From Winogradskyella luteola (GTDB lineage: Bacteria > Bacteroidota > Bacteroidia > Flavobacteriales > Flavobacteriaceae), in the NCBI RefSeq assembly GCF_019203985.1, contig NZ_JAGSPD010000017.1:1-40424 (forward strand): DNA of 40,424 nt, read 5' to 3'. Both the position numbers and the translations under genes were made by a program. Shown here piece by piece: positions 17,225 through 25,764 of this stretch. The notes beneath the pieces were generated by a model, which made no database searches, had not been told where the DNA came from, and saw only the letters and a program-made list of their open reading frames with translations. The stretch's first letter is position 1. Each line of letters starts with the position of its first letter.

Positions 17225-17905
17225 ATGAATTATAAAACGCTCACATACCTACTTTTTGTTATAACGGTTTCGTTCGGGTTTCTTCAAAAAAAAACATTAC
17301 CAGATGGTTTTGTATATGCTGATACTATAATTGAAGATTTAGATGTTGAGCTACGGTATTATAGTTCTAATAATTTTGTTGGCGATACCATAGATGGTTA
17401 TAATATCAACCGATTAATAGTTACCAAAGGTACAGCAGAACAATTAAAACTGATTCAAGATGAACTGCAACAGCAAAATTTATGTCTAAAAGTTTATGAT
17501 GGCTACCGACCACAACGTGCTGTTAATCATTTTATACGTTGGGCCAAAGATTTAAACGACACCATAAATAAGCAGCAATTTTATCCGAATGTAAACAAGC
17601 GGAACTTGTTTAAAGCGGGTTATATTGCATCACGCTCAGGCCACAGTAGGGGAAGTACTGTAGATTTAACTATAGTTTGTGGAGAAACAGGTGAGCCTCT
17701 GGATATGGGAAGTCCTTTTGATTTTTTTGGCCAAGAATCTTGGGTCGATTATGAAAATATAGAGGAACACCAAAAAAAGAACAGGCACTTACTTAAAAGT
17801 ATTATGTTAAAGTATAATTTTAGAAATTACCCTAAGGAATGGTGGCATTTTACGTTGCGTTGGGAACCATTTGCTAACACTTATTTTGATTTTGAGATTG
17901 AGTAG
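17225..17905 (+). CDS. D-alanyl-D-alanine dipeptidase, M15D (VanX/DdpX) family
   Basis: The 226-residue protein has an N-terminal hydrophobic segment (LTYLLFVITVSFGFL), so it is probably periplasmic. The zinc site is complete: SGHSRGSTVD gives His140 and Asp147, and EWWH gives Glu205 and His208, with the same spacings as VanX His116/Asp123 and Glu181/His184. The substrate-side arginine lies in DGYRPQRAV. Enzymes of this family hydrolyse D-Ala-D-Ala. Outside vancomycin clusters they recycle dipeptide from cell-wall turnover. No vanH or vanA gene is nearby, so recycling is the likely role. It is divergent from alkB with only 32 bp between. Confidence 0.92.
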   Translation: MNYKTLTYLLFVITVSFGFLQKKTLPDGFVYADTIIEDLDVELRYYSSNNFVGDTIDGYNINRLIVTKGTAEQLKLIQDELQQQNLCLKVYDGYRPQRAVNHFIRWAKDLNDTINKQQFYPNVNKRNLFKAGYIASRSGHSRGSTVDLTIVCGETGEPLDMGSPFDFFGQESWVDYENIEEHQKKNRHLLKSIMLKYNFRNYPKEWWHFTLRWEPFANTYFDFEIE

Positions 17906-17906
17906 T

Positions 17907-18425
17907 TTATTTCTTAATCTTTAAATCAGTGTAGACTTCTTGCGTTCCATGATATTTTTTTCCGAAAGATATATCAATGGTATATTTGACTCCATATAGC
18001 TCTAGAACTTTATCGACATTTTCTTTTTTTGCCTTGGCAAGTTTCAGATCATTTCTAAAAGTGTTTAGTGGCCCAGTTGCTAATGGCATAACAAATAATA
18101 AGCCTATTAAGGAAATAATAAATGGAGCTGCTGCAATAACTCTAAATTTTAATAAATATTGTGCTAGAAAATAACCAGCTAAAATTACTGCAACTGCTAT
18201 AAATAGAAAAACAACAAAATTGGCATAGATAAGCCATTTTGTCTTTATTATATTTTCGTATTCAACATTAACAGCTTCAATTTTTGATTCTAGCTTTTCA
18301 TCAAACTTGGCGTTGACGCATTTATTTACAAAATCCGGTTTTCGTTCTGTAATACCACATATAGTACCCGTCTTAAAATCTACTATTTGGTGATTACAAA
18401 GTTGACAATGTTTTCTAATATCCAT
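17907..18425 (-). CDS. Zinc-ribbon membrane protein, conserved in flavobacteria
   Basis: The 172-residue protein starts with four cysteines, Cys7 and Cys10 (CQLC), Cys23 (TICGITERKPDF) and Cys36, consistent with a zinc ribbon. Two transmembrane helices follow (about residues 65-85 and 92-112), then a basic helical tail. The ribbon plus two-TM layout is common in Bacteroidota hypothetical proteins, but no function is known. It converges on the dipeptidase gene with a 1-bp gap and is followed upstream by the DoxX-like gene 6 bp away, so it is probably the last gene of that operon. Confidence 0.75.
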   Translation of the reverse strand: MDIRKHCQLCNHQIVDFKTGTICGITERKPDFVNKCVNAKFDEKLESKIEAVNVEYENIIKTKWLIYANFVVFLFIAVAVILAGYFLAQYLLKFRVIAAAPFIISLIGLLFVMPLATGPLNTFRNDLKLAKAKKENVDKVLELYGVKYTIDISFGKKYHGTQEVYTDLKIKK

Positions 18426-18431
18426 TTTCTA

Positions 18432-18788
18432 TTAATTCAAATAAACCCAAGCCCAATACATTAAAAAAAATTGAAGAGGAATACGTAAAATCAATATCCA
18501 TTTTGGGATGCCAGCAGAAGCCTTTTCACCAGATAACATATAAAAATGTATAAGAAGAAACACGATAAGCATAATGATGATTCCATAAATTGAAACCACT
18601 TTTAAAACAGGAATACACAATCCGATTCCTAATAGTACTTCTGCAATACCGCTCAAATAGACTAAAGCCTTATGGTTTGGTAAATATTTTGGCATAATAC
18701 GCATATACATCTTAGGTTTAATAAAATGCATAATACCTGCTAAGATATACACAATGGCCATGATATAGAGTCCGATAGGCTCATTCAT
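18432..18788 (-). CDS. DoxX-like four-TM membrane protein
   Basis: The 118-residue protein has four hydrophobic segments and the DoxX-family N-terminal pattern IYILAGIMHFIKPKMYMRIMP, followed by LSGIAEVLLGIGLCIP. DoxX relatives are small membrane proteins linked loosely to redox or quinone processes; no substrate can be assigned. Its start overlaps the end of the upstream CarboxypepD_reg gene by 8 nt, and the zinc-ribbon gene follows 6 bp later. Confidence 0.85.
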   Translation of the reverse strand: MNEPIGLYIMAIVYILAGIMHFIKPKMYMRIMPKYLPNHKALVYLSGIAEVLLGIGLCIPVLKVVSIYGIIIMLIVFLLIHFYMLSGEKASAGIPKWILILRIPLQFFLMYWAWVYLN

Positions 18789-19752
18789 TTTTAAAAGTTT
18801 TATAGGTTAGGCCAATGCCGTAATTGTGAAGATTTTTATCTAATAAGCTCGATTTAAAGCCATTGCCTTTATCAAACTTTACCCAATTGTTACCATTAAT
18901 AAATACACGTTTTATATAGGTGTTTTTGTTTTTTACTCTATCTGTAAAAGGAAGTAATGGTCTAAAATTAGTGGGAATTTTAACTATACCATTTTTGGTT
19001 TTTATCTCTTTGTATTTTTTATTGGGCAGTAATTTACCAGCTTTATCAGTGTAGCCCATAACTTGCAGTGATACAAAAAAACCATCCTTTGGAATATAAA
19101 TGCCATAATCTTCCACGCTCAATTCATAAGCATCTCCATTTTTTTCTGTTGCTCTAAAAACAATGGTTTTATAGGTTAATACTTTTCCTGGAACTCCTTC
19201 ATCATTGGCATAAAACTTTACCTTAAATAAGGTTGAGAATTTTTTCTTGTCGCTATTGGAGCGTTTGCGTTTGTTCCAATCTTTAGATTCTAGAGCAATG
19301 GGAAAAATAACAGAAGTTAACTTTTGATCCTCAGTTTTTGTTTTAGGAAAATAAACTGCAATTTCAGATTCTATGGTTGGTAACCAGCATTTGTAATAAT
19401 CGTCATCGAGATAGGGTTTTAAGGTTTCTTCTTCAAATTTTCTGTTCAATTTTGTATCGATAACAATCTCATCTAATTCATCGGCTTGGGCTTGCATTAG
19501 GAGCTGTTTGGGAATATTTTCGGTAGAGATATTCAAATTTTTAAACCCTAAAGCCGAAATGTATAGCGAATCAATATCTGGGTACAGCTTTTTTGTAAAG
19601 ACAAATTTGCCTTCATCATCGGCAAAAATACCATTGCCATTGCCAAATGATACGGTTGCATAGCTTACAGGATATTTTGTAATACTATCTATAACTGTGA
19701 TTTGTGCAATGCTTATTTGACTAAATAGCAGTAGGTATAGAATTTTTTTCAT
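18781..19752 (-). CDS. Exported protein with CarboxypepD_reg-like domain
   Basis: The 323-residue protein has a short signal peptide (ILYLLLFSQISIAQ). A carboxypeptidase-regulatory-like beta-sandwich at about 17-95 follows (VIDSITKYPVSYATVSFGN, DDEGKFVFTK, DSLYISALGFK). The remaining 220 residues are a mixed beta region without a known domain. In Bacteroidota such proteins are often periplasmic or outer-membrane parts of envelope systems. It lacks a TonB-dependent receptor barrel. It is the first gene of a three-gene minus-strand run with the DoxX-like and zinc-ribbon genes. Confidence 0.8.
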   Translation of the reverse strand: MKKILYLLLFSQISIAQITVIDSITKYPVSYATVSFGNGNGIFADDEGKFVFTKKLYPDIDSLYISALGFKNLNISTENIPKQLLMQAQADELDEIVIDTKLNRKFEEETLKPYLDDDYYKCWLPTIESEIAVYFPKTKTEDQKLTSVIFPIALESKDWNKRKRSNSDKKKFSTLFKVKFYANDEGVPGKVLTYKTIVFRATEKNGDAYELSVEDYGIYIPKDGFFVSLQVMGYTDKAGKLLPNKKYKEIKTKNGIVKIPTNFRPLLPFTDRVKNKNTYIKRVFINGNNWVKFDKGNGFKSSLLDKNLHNYGIGLTYKTFKNE

Positions 19753-19793
19753 TTTACTAAGTATGCTTCAATCGTTCAAAAATCATAACTTTT

Positions 19794-19871
19794 GTCATTC
19801 TGAACTTGTTTCAAGGTCTATAATCAAAAGAATTAATAAAACTAAAGATGCTGAAATAAATTCAGCATGAC
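19794..19871. repeat. REP-like imperfect palindrome
   Basis: A GTCATTCTGAAC... arm (from 19794) pairs with ...TTCAGCATGAC (to 19871); 16 of 20 outer positions are complementary. This GTCATTCTGA...CAGCATGAC element is a familiar intergenic repeat in Flavobacteriaceae genomes. Confidence 0.75.
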
Positions 19872-19901
19872 AAATTATTTTATAACTACATTATTTATGC
19901 C

Positions 19902-19935
19902 ATAAAAAAACGCCTCATTTCTGAGACGCTTTGCT
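19902..19935 (-). terminator. Probable terminator of the DUF6249 gene
   Basis: The arms ACGCCTCA and TGAGACGC pair with one mismatch around TTTC, and an A7 run on the plus strand gives T7 on the minus strand. It lies about 30 bp past the stop of the gene at 19960. Confidence 0.65.
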
Positions 19936-19959
19936 ATTTTGATTGATTATCTTGATGCA

Positions 19960-20304
19960 TCAGTCATTTAAAGCTTTTCTTGTTTGTGTAAAGCCAATAT
20001 AAAGTCCTACACCAGCCATAAAGAATATCATTGCGGGATAAACAGCTTCCTCGTCTAGACCTGTGTATGTGTCTAAAATATTGGCAATAAATACCCCAAG
20101 GCCAATTCCCATAAGAAGAAATGCTAAGTTTAAAACAATGACTTTCCATGAGGAACCTGCACGTTTGCCTATATTAAATATACTTGCATCAGCACCTTTT
20201 TCGATTAAGGCTAAACGCTCTTTGTTTCTTGTTGAGAAGTATAAATATACCATTCCAAAAATTGCAGCAAAGAGACTAATTGGTATTAAAAATTCTGCAT
20301 CCAT
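19960..20304 (-). CDS. DUF6249 family small membrane protein
   Basis: The 114-residue protein has three hydrophobic segments: about residues 5-22, 54-76 and 90-105. The region RNKERLALIEKGADAS between the first and second is characteristic of DUF6249 proteins, which are common in flavobacteria and often sit next to sigma-factor genes. It is divergent from the ECF sigma factor at 20448, which suggests it belongs to, or is controlled with, that stress module. Function unknown. Confidence 0.82.
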   Translation of the reverse strand: MDAEFLIPISLFAAIFGMVYLYFSTRNKERLALIEKGADASIFNIGKRAGSSWKVIVLNLAFLLMGIGLGVFIANILDTYTGLDEEAVYPAMIFFMAGVGLYIGFTQTRKALND

Positions 20305-20410
20305 AATAGTTGTTTTTTAATTGATTAATTTTATTTGTTCACAGCTTATGACGATGAGTTTTTAATTTAGGTTACACTTTTTTCAAAAAAAAATAATTTT
20401 TATCAGATTG

Positions 20411-20440
20411 TGTAACCTTATAACATTTAATGTCGTCTTA
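20411..20440 (+). promoter_or_regulatory. Putative ECF-type autoregulated promoter
   Basis: TGTAACC (20411-20417) and CGTCTTA (20434-20440) are 16 bp apart, the AAC / CGTC pattern of ECF sigma promoters. The predicted start of transcription is within a few nt of the sigma ATG at 20448, so the leader would be very short. Confidence 0.55.
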
Positions 20441-20447
20441 AATAAAA

Positions 20448-21035
20448 ATGACCACCAACGACGAAAATATATTAATAGATGCTATTAATAATGGCGATAC
20501 TAGAGCTTATGCGCAACTGGTGGATCGTTATAAGGATTTGGTGTATACATTAGCGTTACGAATGCTAAAGCATAAGGAAGAGGCAGAAGAAGTAGCGCAA
20601 GATACATTTATAAAGGTGTTTAAATCGTTGCACAAGTTTAAGGGAGATTCTAAATTTTCTACTTGGATATATAGAGTGGCATATAACACTTGTTTAGACA
20701 ACATTAAAAAGAACAAAAAATATTTAAACAATGTGGCAATAGATGAATTTACGTTCAATAAATTAGATACTATAGATAACGCTTTAGATCATATTATTAA
20801 AGAAGAAAAAAGTGTTTTAATAAAAAATTGTATTGATAAATTACCTGAAGATAGCAGTGTTATATTAACGTTGTTTTATTTTGAAGAACTATCTTTAGAT
20901 GAAATATCCAAGATTATTAATATTGAAGCCAATACAGTAAAAGTGAAGCTTTTTAGAGCTCGAAAAAAACTAGCTGTTATTTTAGAACACCATTTACAAC
21001 CGCAAAACAGAGTGAATTATGAAACAGGACGATAA
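20448..21035 (+). CDS. ECF (sigma-70 family) RNA polymerase sigma factor
   Basis: The 195-residue protein has sigma region 2 at about 20-85 (YKDLVYTLALRMLKHKEEAE, DTFIKVFKSLHKFKG, FSTWIYRVAYNTCLD) and region 4 at about 125-180 (LPEDSSVILTLFYFEEL, LDEISKIINIEANTVKVKLF). Regions 1.1 and 3 are absent, as expected for the ECF group. It is similar to RpoE-type envelope-stress sigma factors of Bacteroidota. The next gene overlaps by 17 nt and encodes a membrane protein that is the obvious candidate anti-sigma factor. An ECF-like promoter directly upstream suggests positive autoregulation. Confidence 0.94.
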   Translation: MTTNDENILIDAINNGDTRAYAQLVDRYKDLVYTLALRMLKHKEEAEEVAQDTFIKVFKSLHKFKGDSKFSTWIYRVAYNTCLDNIKKNKKYLNNVAIDEFTFNKLDTIDNALDHIIKEEKSVLIKNCIDKLPEDSSVILTLFYFEELSLDEISKIINIEANTVKVKLFRARKKLAVILEHHLQPQNRVNYETGR

Positions 21036-21426
21036 AAAAATAGAAGCAGTAATAGACAAGCTAATGTCTGCCGATAGGCTCGATAAACCTTCCTTCGATT
21101 TTACGGACAAAGTAATGTCTAAGGTTGAAGCTTTGAGTCACTCTGAAATTACAGTTTATAAGCCTTTAATTCCTAAATATGTTTGGTGGTTGATTGTTTC
21201 AGGTTTTGCAGCATTGATTACATATGTTCTTTTTAAGCAACCAACCAGTAGTACTATAAGTTTATCAGAACGCTATGATCTACCTGATGTTTCATTAAGT
21301 TTATTTGAGGGATTATCCTTTAATTTTTCTAGTATTTTAATGTACGCTATGGTATTGTTCGCTATTATGGTGAATATCCAGATTCCTTTACTAAAACAGT
21401 ATTATAATAATAGGTTGTCTTATTAA
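21019..21426 (+). CDS. Putative membrane anti-sigma factor
   Basis: The 135-residue protein has a charged cytosolic N-terminus of about 50 residues (IEAVIDKLMSADRLDKPSFD), a transmembrane helix at about 55-70 and a second at about 107-125. No HxxxCxxC zinc anti-sigma motif is present, so the assignment rests on its 17-nt overlap with the sigma gene and its membrane topology. It converges with the minus-strand membrane protein gene; the two stop codons overlap by 4 nt (TTAA). Confidence 0.7.
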   Translation: MKQDDKKIEAVIDKLMSADRLDKPSFDFTDKVMSKVEALSHSEITVYKPLIPKYVWWLIVSGFAALITYVLFKQPTSSTISLSERYDLPDVSLSLFEGLSFNFSSILMYAMVLFAIMVNIQIPLLKQYYNNRLSY

Positions 21427-22739
21427 TTAGGATAGTACCAAAAAGGTATTCTAGAGTGATAGATTTGTTGCGTATCTTTTTTTCTAATCCGTTTTCTAAG
21501 TACTTTAAGTAAATGTTTGCCAGGTTTTAAATCTTTAATGCCAACAAAGGTTTCAAAACCCATTTGTTTTTTAAGACTTTCGGTAAAAACAAACTCATTT
21601 TTATAATCTACAGAATCTATTCTTACCGTAAACACGTCGTTTAGAGTTTTTAAATAGGCTTTTCGTAAACTATCTCTTTTGCGCCAATTAAAGCTAGAGT
21701 CGTAAAACAGGTTAGAATTTAAGCCTCTATTATCTTTGCTCGTTTTTAAATTTTTGTTGAAGGTAAATACGTAGTCATCAAAATCTTCGTCCATAACCAT
21801 AAACACTTTTATATGATGATCTGTAATCACCTTTGTGCCAATAGCTACATCTTCAATAAAATCACCTTCGCCAAGTAAGGCTTCATAATTTTTACTATTG
21901 GCAACAACTTCGTTAGAACTTACACCAGTTTCAAAATAATTTGAAGACCTGTAATTCAATGTCGTTAGTACAAGAATTAAAATATATATAGGAACAAGAG
22001 CCAAACTAATACGTCTTCCAAATCTATTATCTAAAAAGTTATAGACTAAAGGTCTGTATAAAAAGGCTAAGGTAATTTTGGTAAATACCCAATACATTGG
22101 AAAGTAAATTTTACTTATCCATTTCTTCTTCTTCAGCCAACCAAGTGTTACAAAATCAATAAAAGTGAGTAAGGAGCCAACAACTATAAAGAGCACCAAT
22201 GGAATACCAATCCATTGCCCGAGTGTATCATTGATATTGTCATTATCTAAAAATAGTTTTATTACCATTACAATACCAATAATGGTTAATGTAAAGGCGA
22301 GCACATAGAAAATTAGTAAAAACGAAATGGCAAAAATTACACTACAGTAGTTCTCTAATTTACCAATATACTTGTCAAACGAGCCTACTTTTCTTTTAAG
22401 GTAATCGGTGAATTTAGGACTGTAGTTAAGCTCATCATAATCAATATCTCCAGACACATATCGCAAACCCAAAGCGCCAATCCAAAGACCTCTCAACACC
22501 ACATGTAGCAATAAATTAAAGATAAGAATAGCGCAAGAAATTAATACTACAGTTAGCACAATCCATAAGTATAGTTTTTGGTCGTTTTGAGCTGCAGTGA
22601 CTGCAATTTTTATATGCGGATACGCAGTAAACAAACCAAAAATGGCGAAACCAGAGATCAGTAATTCTAATTGCCAGCTTTCCTCCTGTAGTTTTTGTAG
22701 TAGTTTTTTAAATGCAGGATTATTATAATCTTGACTCAT
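21423..22739 (-). CDS. Large multi-pass membrane protein of unknown function
   Basis: The 438-residue protein has about six transmembrane segments in its first 280 residues (for example LLISGFAIFGLFTAYP, VLTVVLISCAILIFNLLLHVVL, LVLFIVVGSLLTFIDFVTLGW). A C-terminal domain of about 150 mostly polar residues follows, with a strand-rich pattern that ends HSRIPFWYYPN. I do not recognise the family beyond seeing it as a typical flavobacterial conserved membrane protein. It lies between two ECF sigma modules, converging on the first and divergent from the second, so shared regulation is possible. Confidence 0.8.
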   Translation of the reverse strand: MSQDYNNPAFKKLLQKLQEESWQLELLISGFAIFGLFTAYPHIKIAVTAAQNDQKLYLWIVLTVVLISCAILIFNLLLHVVLRGLWIGALGLRYVSGDIDYDELNYSPKFTDYLKRKVGSFDKYIGKLENYCSVIFAISFLLIFYVLAFTLTIIGIVMVIKLFLDNDNINDTLGQWIGIPLVLFIVVGSLLTFIDFVTLGWLKKKKWISKIYFPMYWVFTKITLAFLYRPLVYNFLDNRFGRRISLALVPIYILILVLTTLNYRSSNYFETGVSSNEVVANSKNYEALLGEGDFIEDVAIGTKVITDHHIKVFMVMDEDFDDYVFTFNKNLKTSKDNRGLNSNLFYDSSFNWRKRDSLRKAYLKTLNDVFTVRIDSVDYKNEFVFTESLKKQMGFETFVGIKDLKPGKHLLKVLRKRIRKKDTQQIYHSRIPFWYYPN

Positions 22740-22815
22740 CTTTTTTTAGTTGGTAGGATTAATTTACTCTAAATTTACTCATATTCCGTTAATTTCAACT
22801 TTTTTATTCAAATTT

Positions 22816-22844
22816 TGAAACCCTTATCATTTTTCTTCGTTTTT
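22816..22844 (+). promoter_or_regulatory. Possible ECF-type promoter upstream of the second sigma gene
   Basis: TGAAACC (22816-22822) and CGTTTTT (22838-22844) are 15 bp apart. The match to the AAC / CGT pattern is weaker than at the first sigma gene. The ATG lies 26 nt downstream. Confidence 0.35.
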
Positions 22845-22870
22845 AAATACAAAGAGACTGACTAACCTTT

Positions 22871-23422
22871 ATGCAAAACCAAATCGATAGTTTATTAATA
22901 CAAGCCTGTAAGAAAGGAAATCAAGTTGCTCAAATGCAGGTTTATGATAACTATTGTAAAGCCATGTTCACTATAGCCTATAGATATTTAAATGATGAAG
23001 AAAGTGCAAAGGATGCCATGCAAGAAGGTTTTCTCAAAGCATTTACAAATATTGAAAGTTATAAGCCAAACGCAACCTTTGGTGCTTGGTTAAAACGTAT
23101 AGTTATCAATCAATGTTTAGACGTTTTAAAAAAGCAGAAGTTAAAATTTAGTGATGCTGAGGTTGAAGACTTAGAACTAATAGAAGATAACAATTGGAAT
23201 TTTGAAACTTCAATTACTAAAACAGACATACTCAAAGCCATTGATCAGCTACAAGCAAAACACAAAATTGTAGTACAACTTTATCTCATTGAAGGCTATG
23301 ATCATATAGAGATTTCAGAAATTTTGAATATACCAATCAAAACTTCAAGAACACATCTCAGTAGAGGAAAAGCCACATTAAGAGACCTATTAAAGCCTAA
23401 GTACAATGAAGCAAGATATTAG
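22871..23422 (+). CDS. ECF (sigma-70 family) RNA polymerase sigma factor
   Basis: The 183-residue protein has region 2 at about 15-85 (AMFTIAYRYLNDEESAKDAM, FLKAFTNIESYKP, FGAWLKRIVINQCLDVLKKQK) and region 4 at about 120-175 (LQAKHKIVVQLYLIEGYDHI, ISEILNIPIKTSRTHLSRGK). It belongs to the FecI/RpoE-like ECF sigma factors but is clearly distinct in sequence from the one at 20448. It heads a four-gene plus-strand operon. The following membrane protein overlaps it by 17 nt. No FecR-like or TonB-dependent receptor gene is present, so it is probably not an iron or glycan uptake sigma. Confidence 0.94.
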   Translation: MQNQIDSLLIQACKKGNQVAQMQVYDNYCKAMFTIAYRYLNDEESAKDAMQEGFLKAFTNIESYKPNATFGAWLKRIVINQCLDVLKKQKLKFSDAEVEDLELIEDNNWNFETSITKTDILKAIDQLQAKHKIVVQLYLIEGYDHIEISEILNIPIKTSRTHLSRGKATLRDLLKPKYNEARY

Positions 23423-23921
23423 AGATTTATTTAAGCAAGGAGAGGATTTAAAAATACCTCCGGTAAATCATAGAGTTGAGTTTTTAGATAAATTAGAGAA
23501 CCAACCAAAGAAGAAATCAAATTCATTCTTTTGGTTACGCATTGCAGCGATAGTTGTTTTTGCATTGACCGTAGGTATTAGTGTTTTCTATAATAAGCCA
23601 ACTGAAGAAAATGTTTCGCCTATGATTGCACAGATAGAAGCTGTGGAAGCTGAGTATTTAGAAGACATTGAAAAAGAATGGAAAAACTTTTTATCTATTG
23701 CAAATGATGAAGTGCTAGTGGCTAGGTTTAAGAAAAAACTAGACGAATTAGATAGCGATTACAAAGAGATTTCTATACAGTTTAAGAACGACACTAATAA
23801 TATTTTAGTCATAGAAGCCCTAGTTGATAATTTACAAACTCGGCTTCAGATATTAAGAGATATACAAGAACATATTAAAATATTAAATCAAAAAAGCGAA
23901 CAGTATGAAAAATCAATTTAA
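23406..23921 (+). CDS. Putative single-TM anti-sigma factor
   Basis: The 171-residue protein has a cytosolic N-terminus of about 40 residues, one transmembrane helix (FFWLRIAAIVVFALTVGISV, about 41-60) and a periplasmic, highly charged helical domain likely to form a coiled coil (EAEYLEDIEKEWKNFLSIAN). There is no zinc motif. The layout and the 17-nt overlap with the sigma gene point to an anti-sigma factor whose outer domain senses a signal, perhaps through the next two exported proteins. It also overlaps the next gene by 17 nt. Confidence 0.72.
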   Translation: MKQDIRDLFKQGEDLKIPPVNHRVEFLDKLENQPKKKSNSFFWLRIAAIVVFALTVGISVFYNKPTEENVSPMIAQIEAVEAEYLEDIEKEWKNFLSIANDEVLVARFKKKLDELDSDYKEISIQFKNDTNNILVIEALVDNLQTRLQILRDIQEHIKILNQKSEQYEKSI

Positions 23922-25098
23922 ACTCTCATTGTTGGTGCTAATCATATCAACGATAGTTTATGCTCAAAAGTCATCTACTATTGAGATGGACGAAATACAC
24001 ACCATTTACAAAGAGAATTTCACTACAAATGATAATACGACTTTAGTATTAAATTTAAAGAATACTACAGCTCAGGTACTAGAGTCACCAGATGATAACG
24101 TATATATTGAGTACACAATAAAGTTTAAAAATGTTAGAAAAAAAATAAAAGAAAGACAGTTAAAACACCTAATAGTTTCAGGAAAAAAGGAAGGTAATAA
24201 AATAAACTATTCTTCTAAAGTTAGAAGTAATATCGGTGATAGGTTTTATAACTATGAAGAACTGGTTATAGGTCGTTTAGGTGAAAAGATTACAGGTAGC
24301 GATTCTATTCAAAAGCCAATCCATAGAAAATCGATAGATTCTGTTCTGCAAGACATAAAATTGTCAGAGTTAACCCGTAGAAATAAAATACGAAAGGTAC
24401 TAAATATAAAACCGCGTCAAGTTGAGAGATGGAATAAGAATACAAGTAATATTATAATATCTAAAATGGTTATAAAAATCCCAAAAGATATTCATGTTAG
24501 AGCCACTTTAGAGAATTCAAATTTAGTTTTTATGGATGATTTTTATAATCGTGCAACCATGAATATTAGAAACACCAGATTAAGATTTAAAAAAATCGGT
24601 AACCCCATGAATGTTTTTGATGTAGACAATGGTTATTTTAATGCAGAAACTGTCTTAAATGGAAAATATGATTTTGCTAATGCAAAAGAGGTTAGAATAG
24701 GTCGTTTAAGTAATTCATTTATAAATACAGAATTTACAAAAGTTGAAATAGGGGAAATAGGGGAAAATAATAAAATTATAGATTTTAATAGCGAATATTT
24801 TTTCTATAATTGGTCTAATAATTTTGAACGTTTTGATCTGCGTTCCGAATATTCTAAAATTCACTTCTTTTCACCATATGTCAATCACAGTTTAGAGGTT
24901 GTAGGTTACAATACCCGAAATCTACTTGGTGATGATGCAACAGAAATAACGATGCAGCCCAAAAGCAAAACGAGAAATTTACTGATGTCTAAGCCATCAA
25001 AACCTGAAGAAGATTTCTCAGGTCACATCTTCTTTGATATTGTAAATGGTATTATTTACTCACATAACGACGCAATCAAAACAATAAACAAAGACTAA
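23905..25098 (+). CDS. Exported protein of unknown function in an ECF sigma operon
   Basis: The 397-residue protein has a clear signal peptide (LSLLVLIISTIVYAQKS). The mature part is beta-rich with a repeated strand rhythm in the second half (VFDVDNGYFNAETVLNGKYD and similar), resembling auto-adhesin or DUF4097-like beta-helix proteins, but no motif is decisive. A central segment of about residues 85-170 is very basic. Its position as third gene after sigma and anti-sigma suggests a role in envelope sensing. Confidence 0.7.
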   Translation: MKNQFKLSLLVLIISTIVYAQKSSTIEMDEIHTIYKENFTTNDNTTLVLNLKNTTAQVLESPDDNVYIEYTIKFKNVRKKIKERQLKHLIVSGKKEGNKINYSSKVRSNIGDRFYNYEELVIGRLGEKITGSDSIQKPIHRKSIDSVLQDIKLSELTRRNKIRKVLNIKPRQVERWNKNTSNIIISKMVIKIPKDIHVRATLENSNLVFMDDFYNRATMNIRNTRLRFKKIGNPMNVFDVDNGYFNAETVLNGKYDFANAKEVRIGRLSNSFINTEFTKVEIGEIGENNKIIDFNSEYFFYNWSNNFERFDLRSEYSKIHFFSPYVNHSLEVVGYNTRNLLGDDATEITMQPKSKTRNLLMSKPSKPEEDFSGHIFFDIVNGIIYSHNDAIKTINKD

Positions 25099-25101
25099 AT
25101 T

Positions 25102-25740
25102 ATGAAGGTATTAAAATTATTTATTTTTGCATTTATTTGCTGTGGAGTAACAGAGGCACAAGAAACACAAGTGGATTTTAATAATCCATTAGGTTTAAAA
25201 ATGGAGACAGAATATGCCTCTAATAACGAAGAGATAAGCGATATTTTAAGTTTTGAAGGCATAGATTACCTAAAGCTAAAATTCTCTGATGAAAAATTAA
25301 AGGGTAAAAGCTATAAACTTACCGTAAAAGAAATTTGGAATGGAAAAGTGAAATCTGAATCGGTAGTAGTAGATAGTAAAACGTTGGGAGTAAAACAGTT
25401 TGAAACTATAAATGATTCAGTGTTAAGTTTTAAAGTCATTTCAAAATTGACATCTGATAATCAGTTAAAAATGACTTTTAAATTCCCGAGGTTTGGTATT
25501 ACAAAAAAGTTCGATGCCATTAAATCTGACGATTACAGTTTAAGAAATTTAGCGGATGAAAGCGACTTAGAAATTGGTTATAATAAAGCATTCTATCTGC
25601 TGGCTTACATCTTGCCATACGAAAGAGAGGATGGCTCAAAATCATGGTGTCAAGTCGGATCTTCTGGAGATGATATTGAGAAATGGGGTGAGGAATACGG
25701 GATTAAACACTATCTACTTTTTGAGATGAAATTTGAGTAA
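25102..25740 (+). CDS. Exported protein of unknown function, last gene of the ECF sigma operon
   Basis: The 212-residue protein has a signal peptide with a cysteine (LKLFIFAFICCGVTEAQ); that cysteine could be a lipidation site, but the context is not a convincing lipobox. The mature domain is predicted to be mainly beta (LKLKFSDEKLKGKSYKLTVK, LKMTFKFPRFGITKKF) and includes a tryptophan/cysteine pair, SWCQVGSSGDDIEKWG. I recognise no family. It starts 3 bp after the previous stop, so it is in the same operon. Confidence 0.7.
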   Translation: MKVLKLFIFAFICCGVTEAQETQVDFNNPLGLKMETEYASNNEEISDILSFEGIDYLKLKFSDEKLKGKSYKLTVKEIWNGKVKSESVVVDSKTLGVKQFETINDSVLSFKVISKLTSDNQLKMTFKFPRFGITKKFDAIKSDDYSLRNLADESDLEIGYNKAFYLLAYILPYEREDGSKSWCQVGSSGDDIEKWGEEYGIKHYLLFEMKFE

Positions 25741-25764
25741 GTAGGTAAATAGTAAAATATTTCT

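Noticed and set aside
17225..17905. Vancomycin-resistance gene vanX
   Set aside because: The enzyme family fits, but no vanH, vanA or vanRS genes are near, so a resistance role is not supported.
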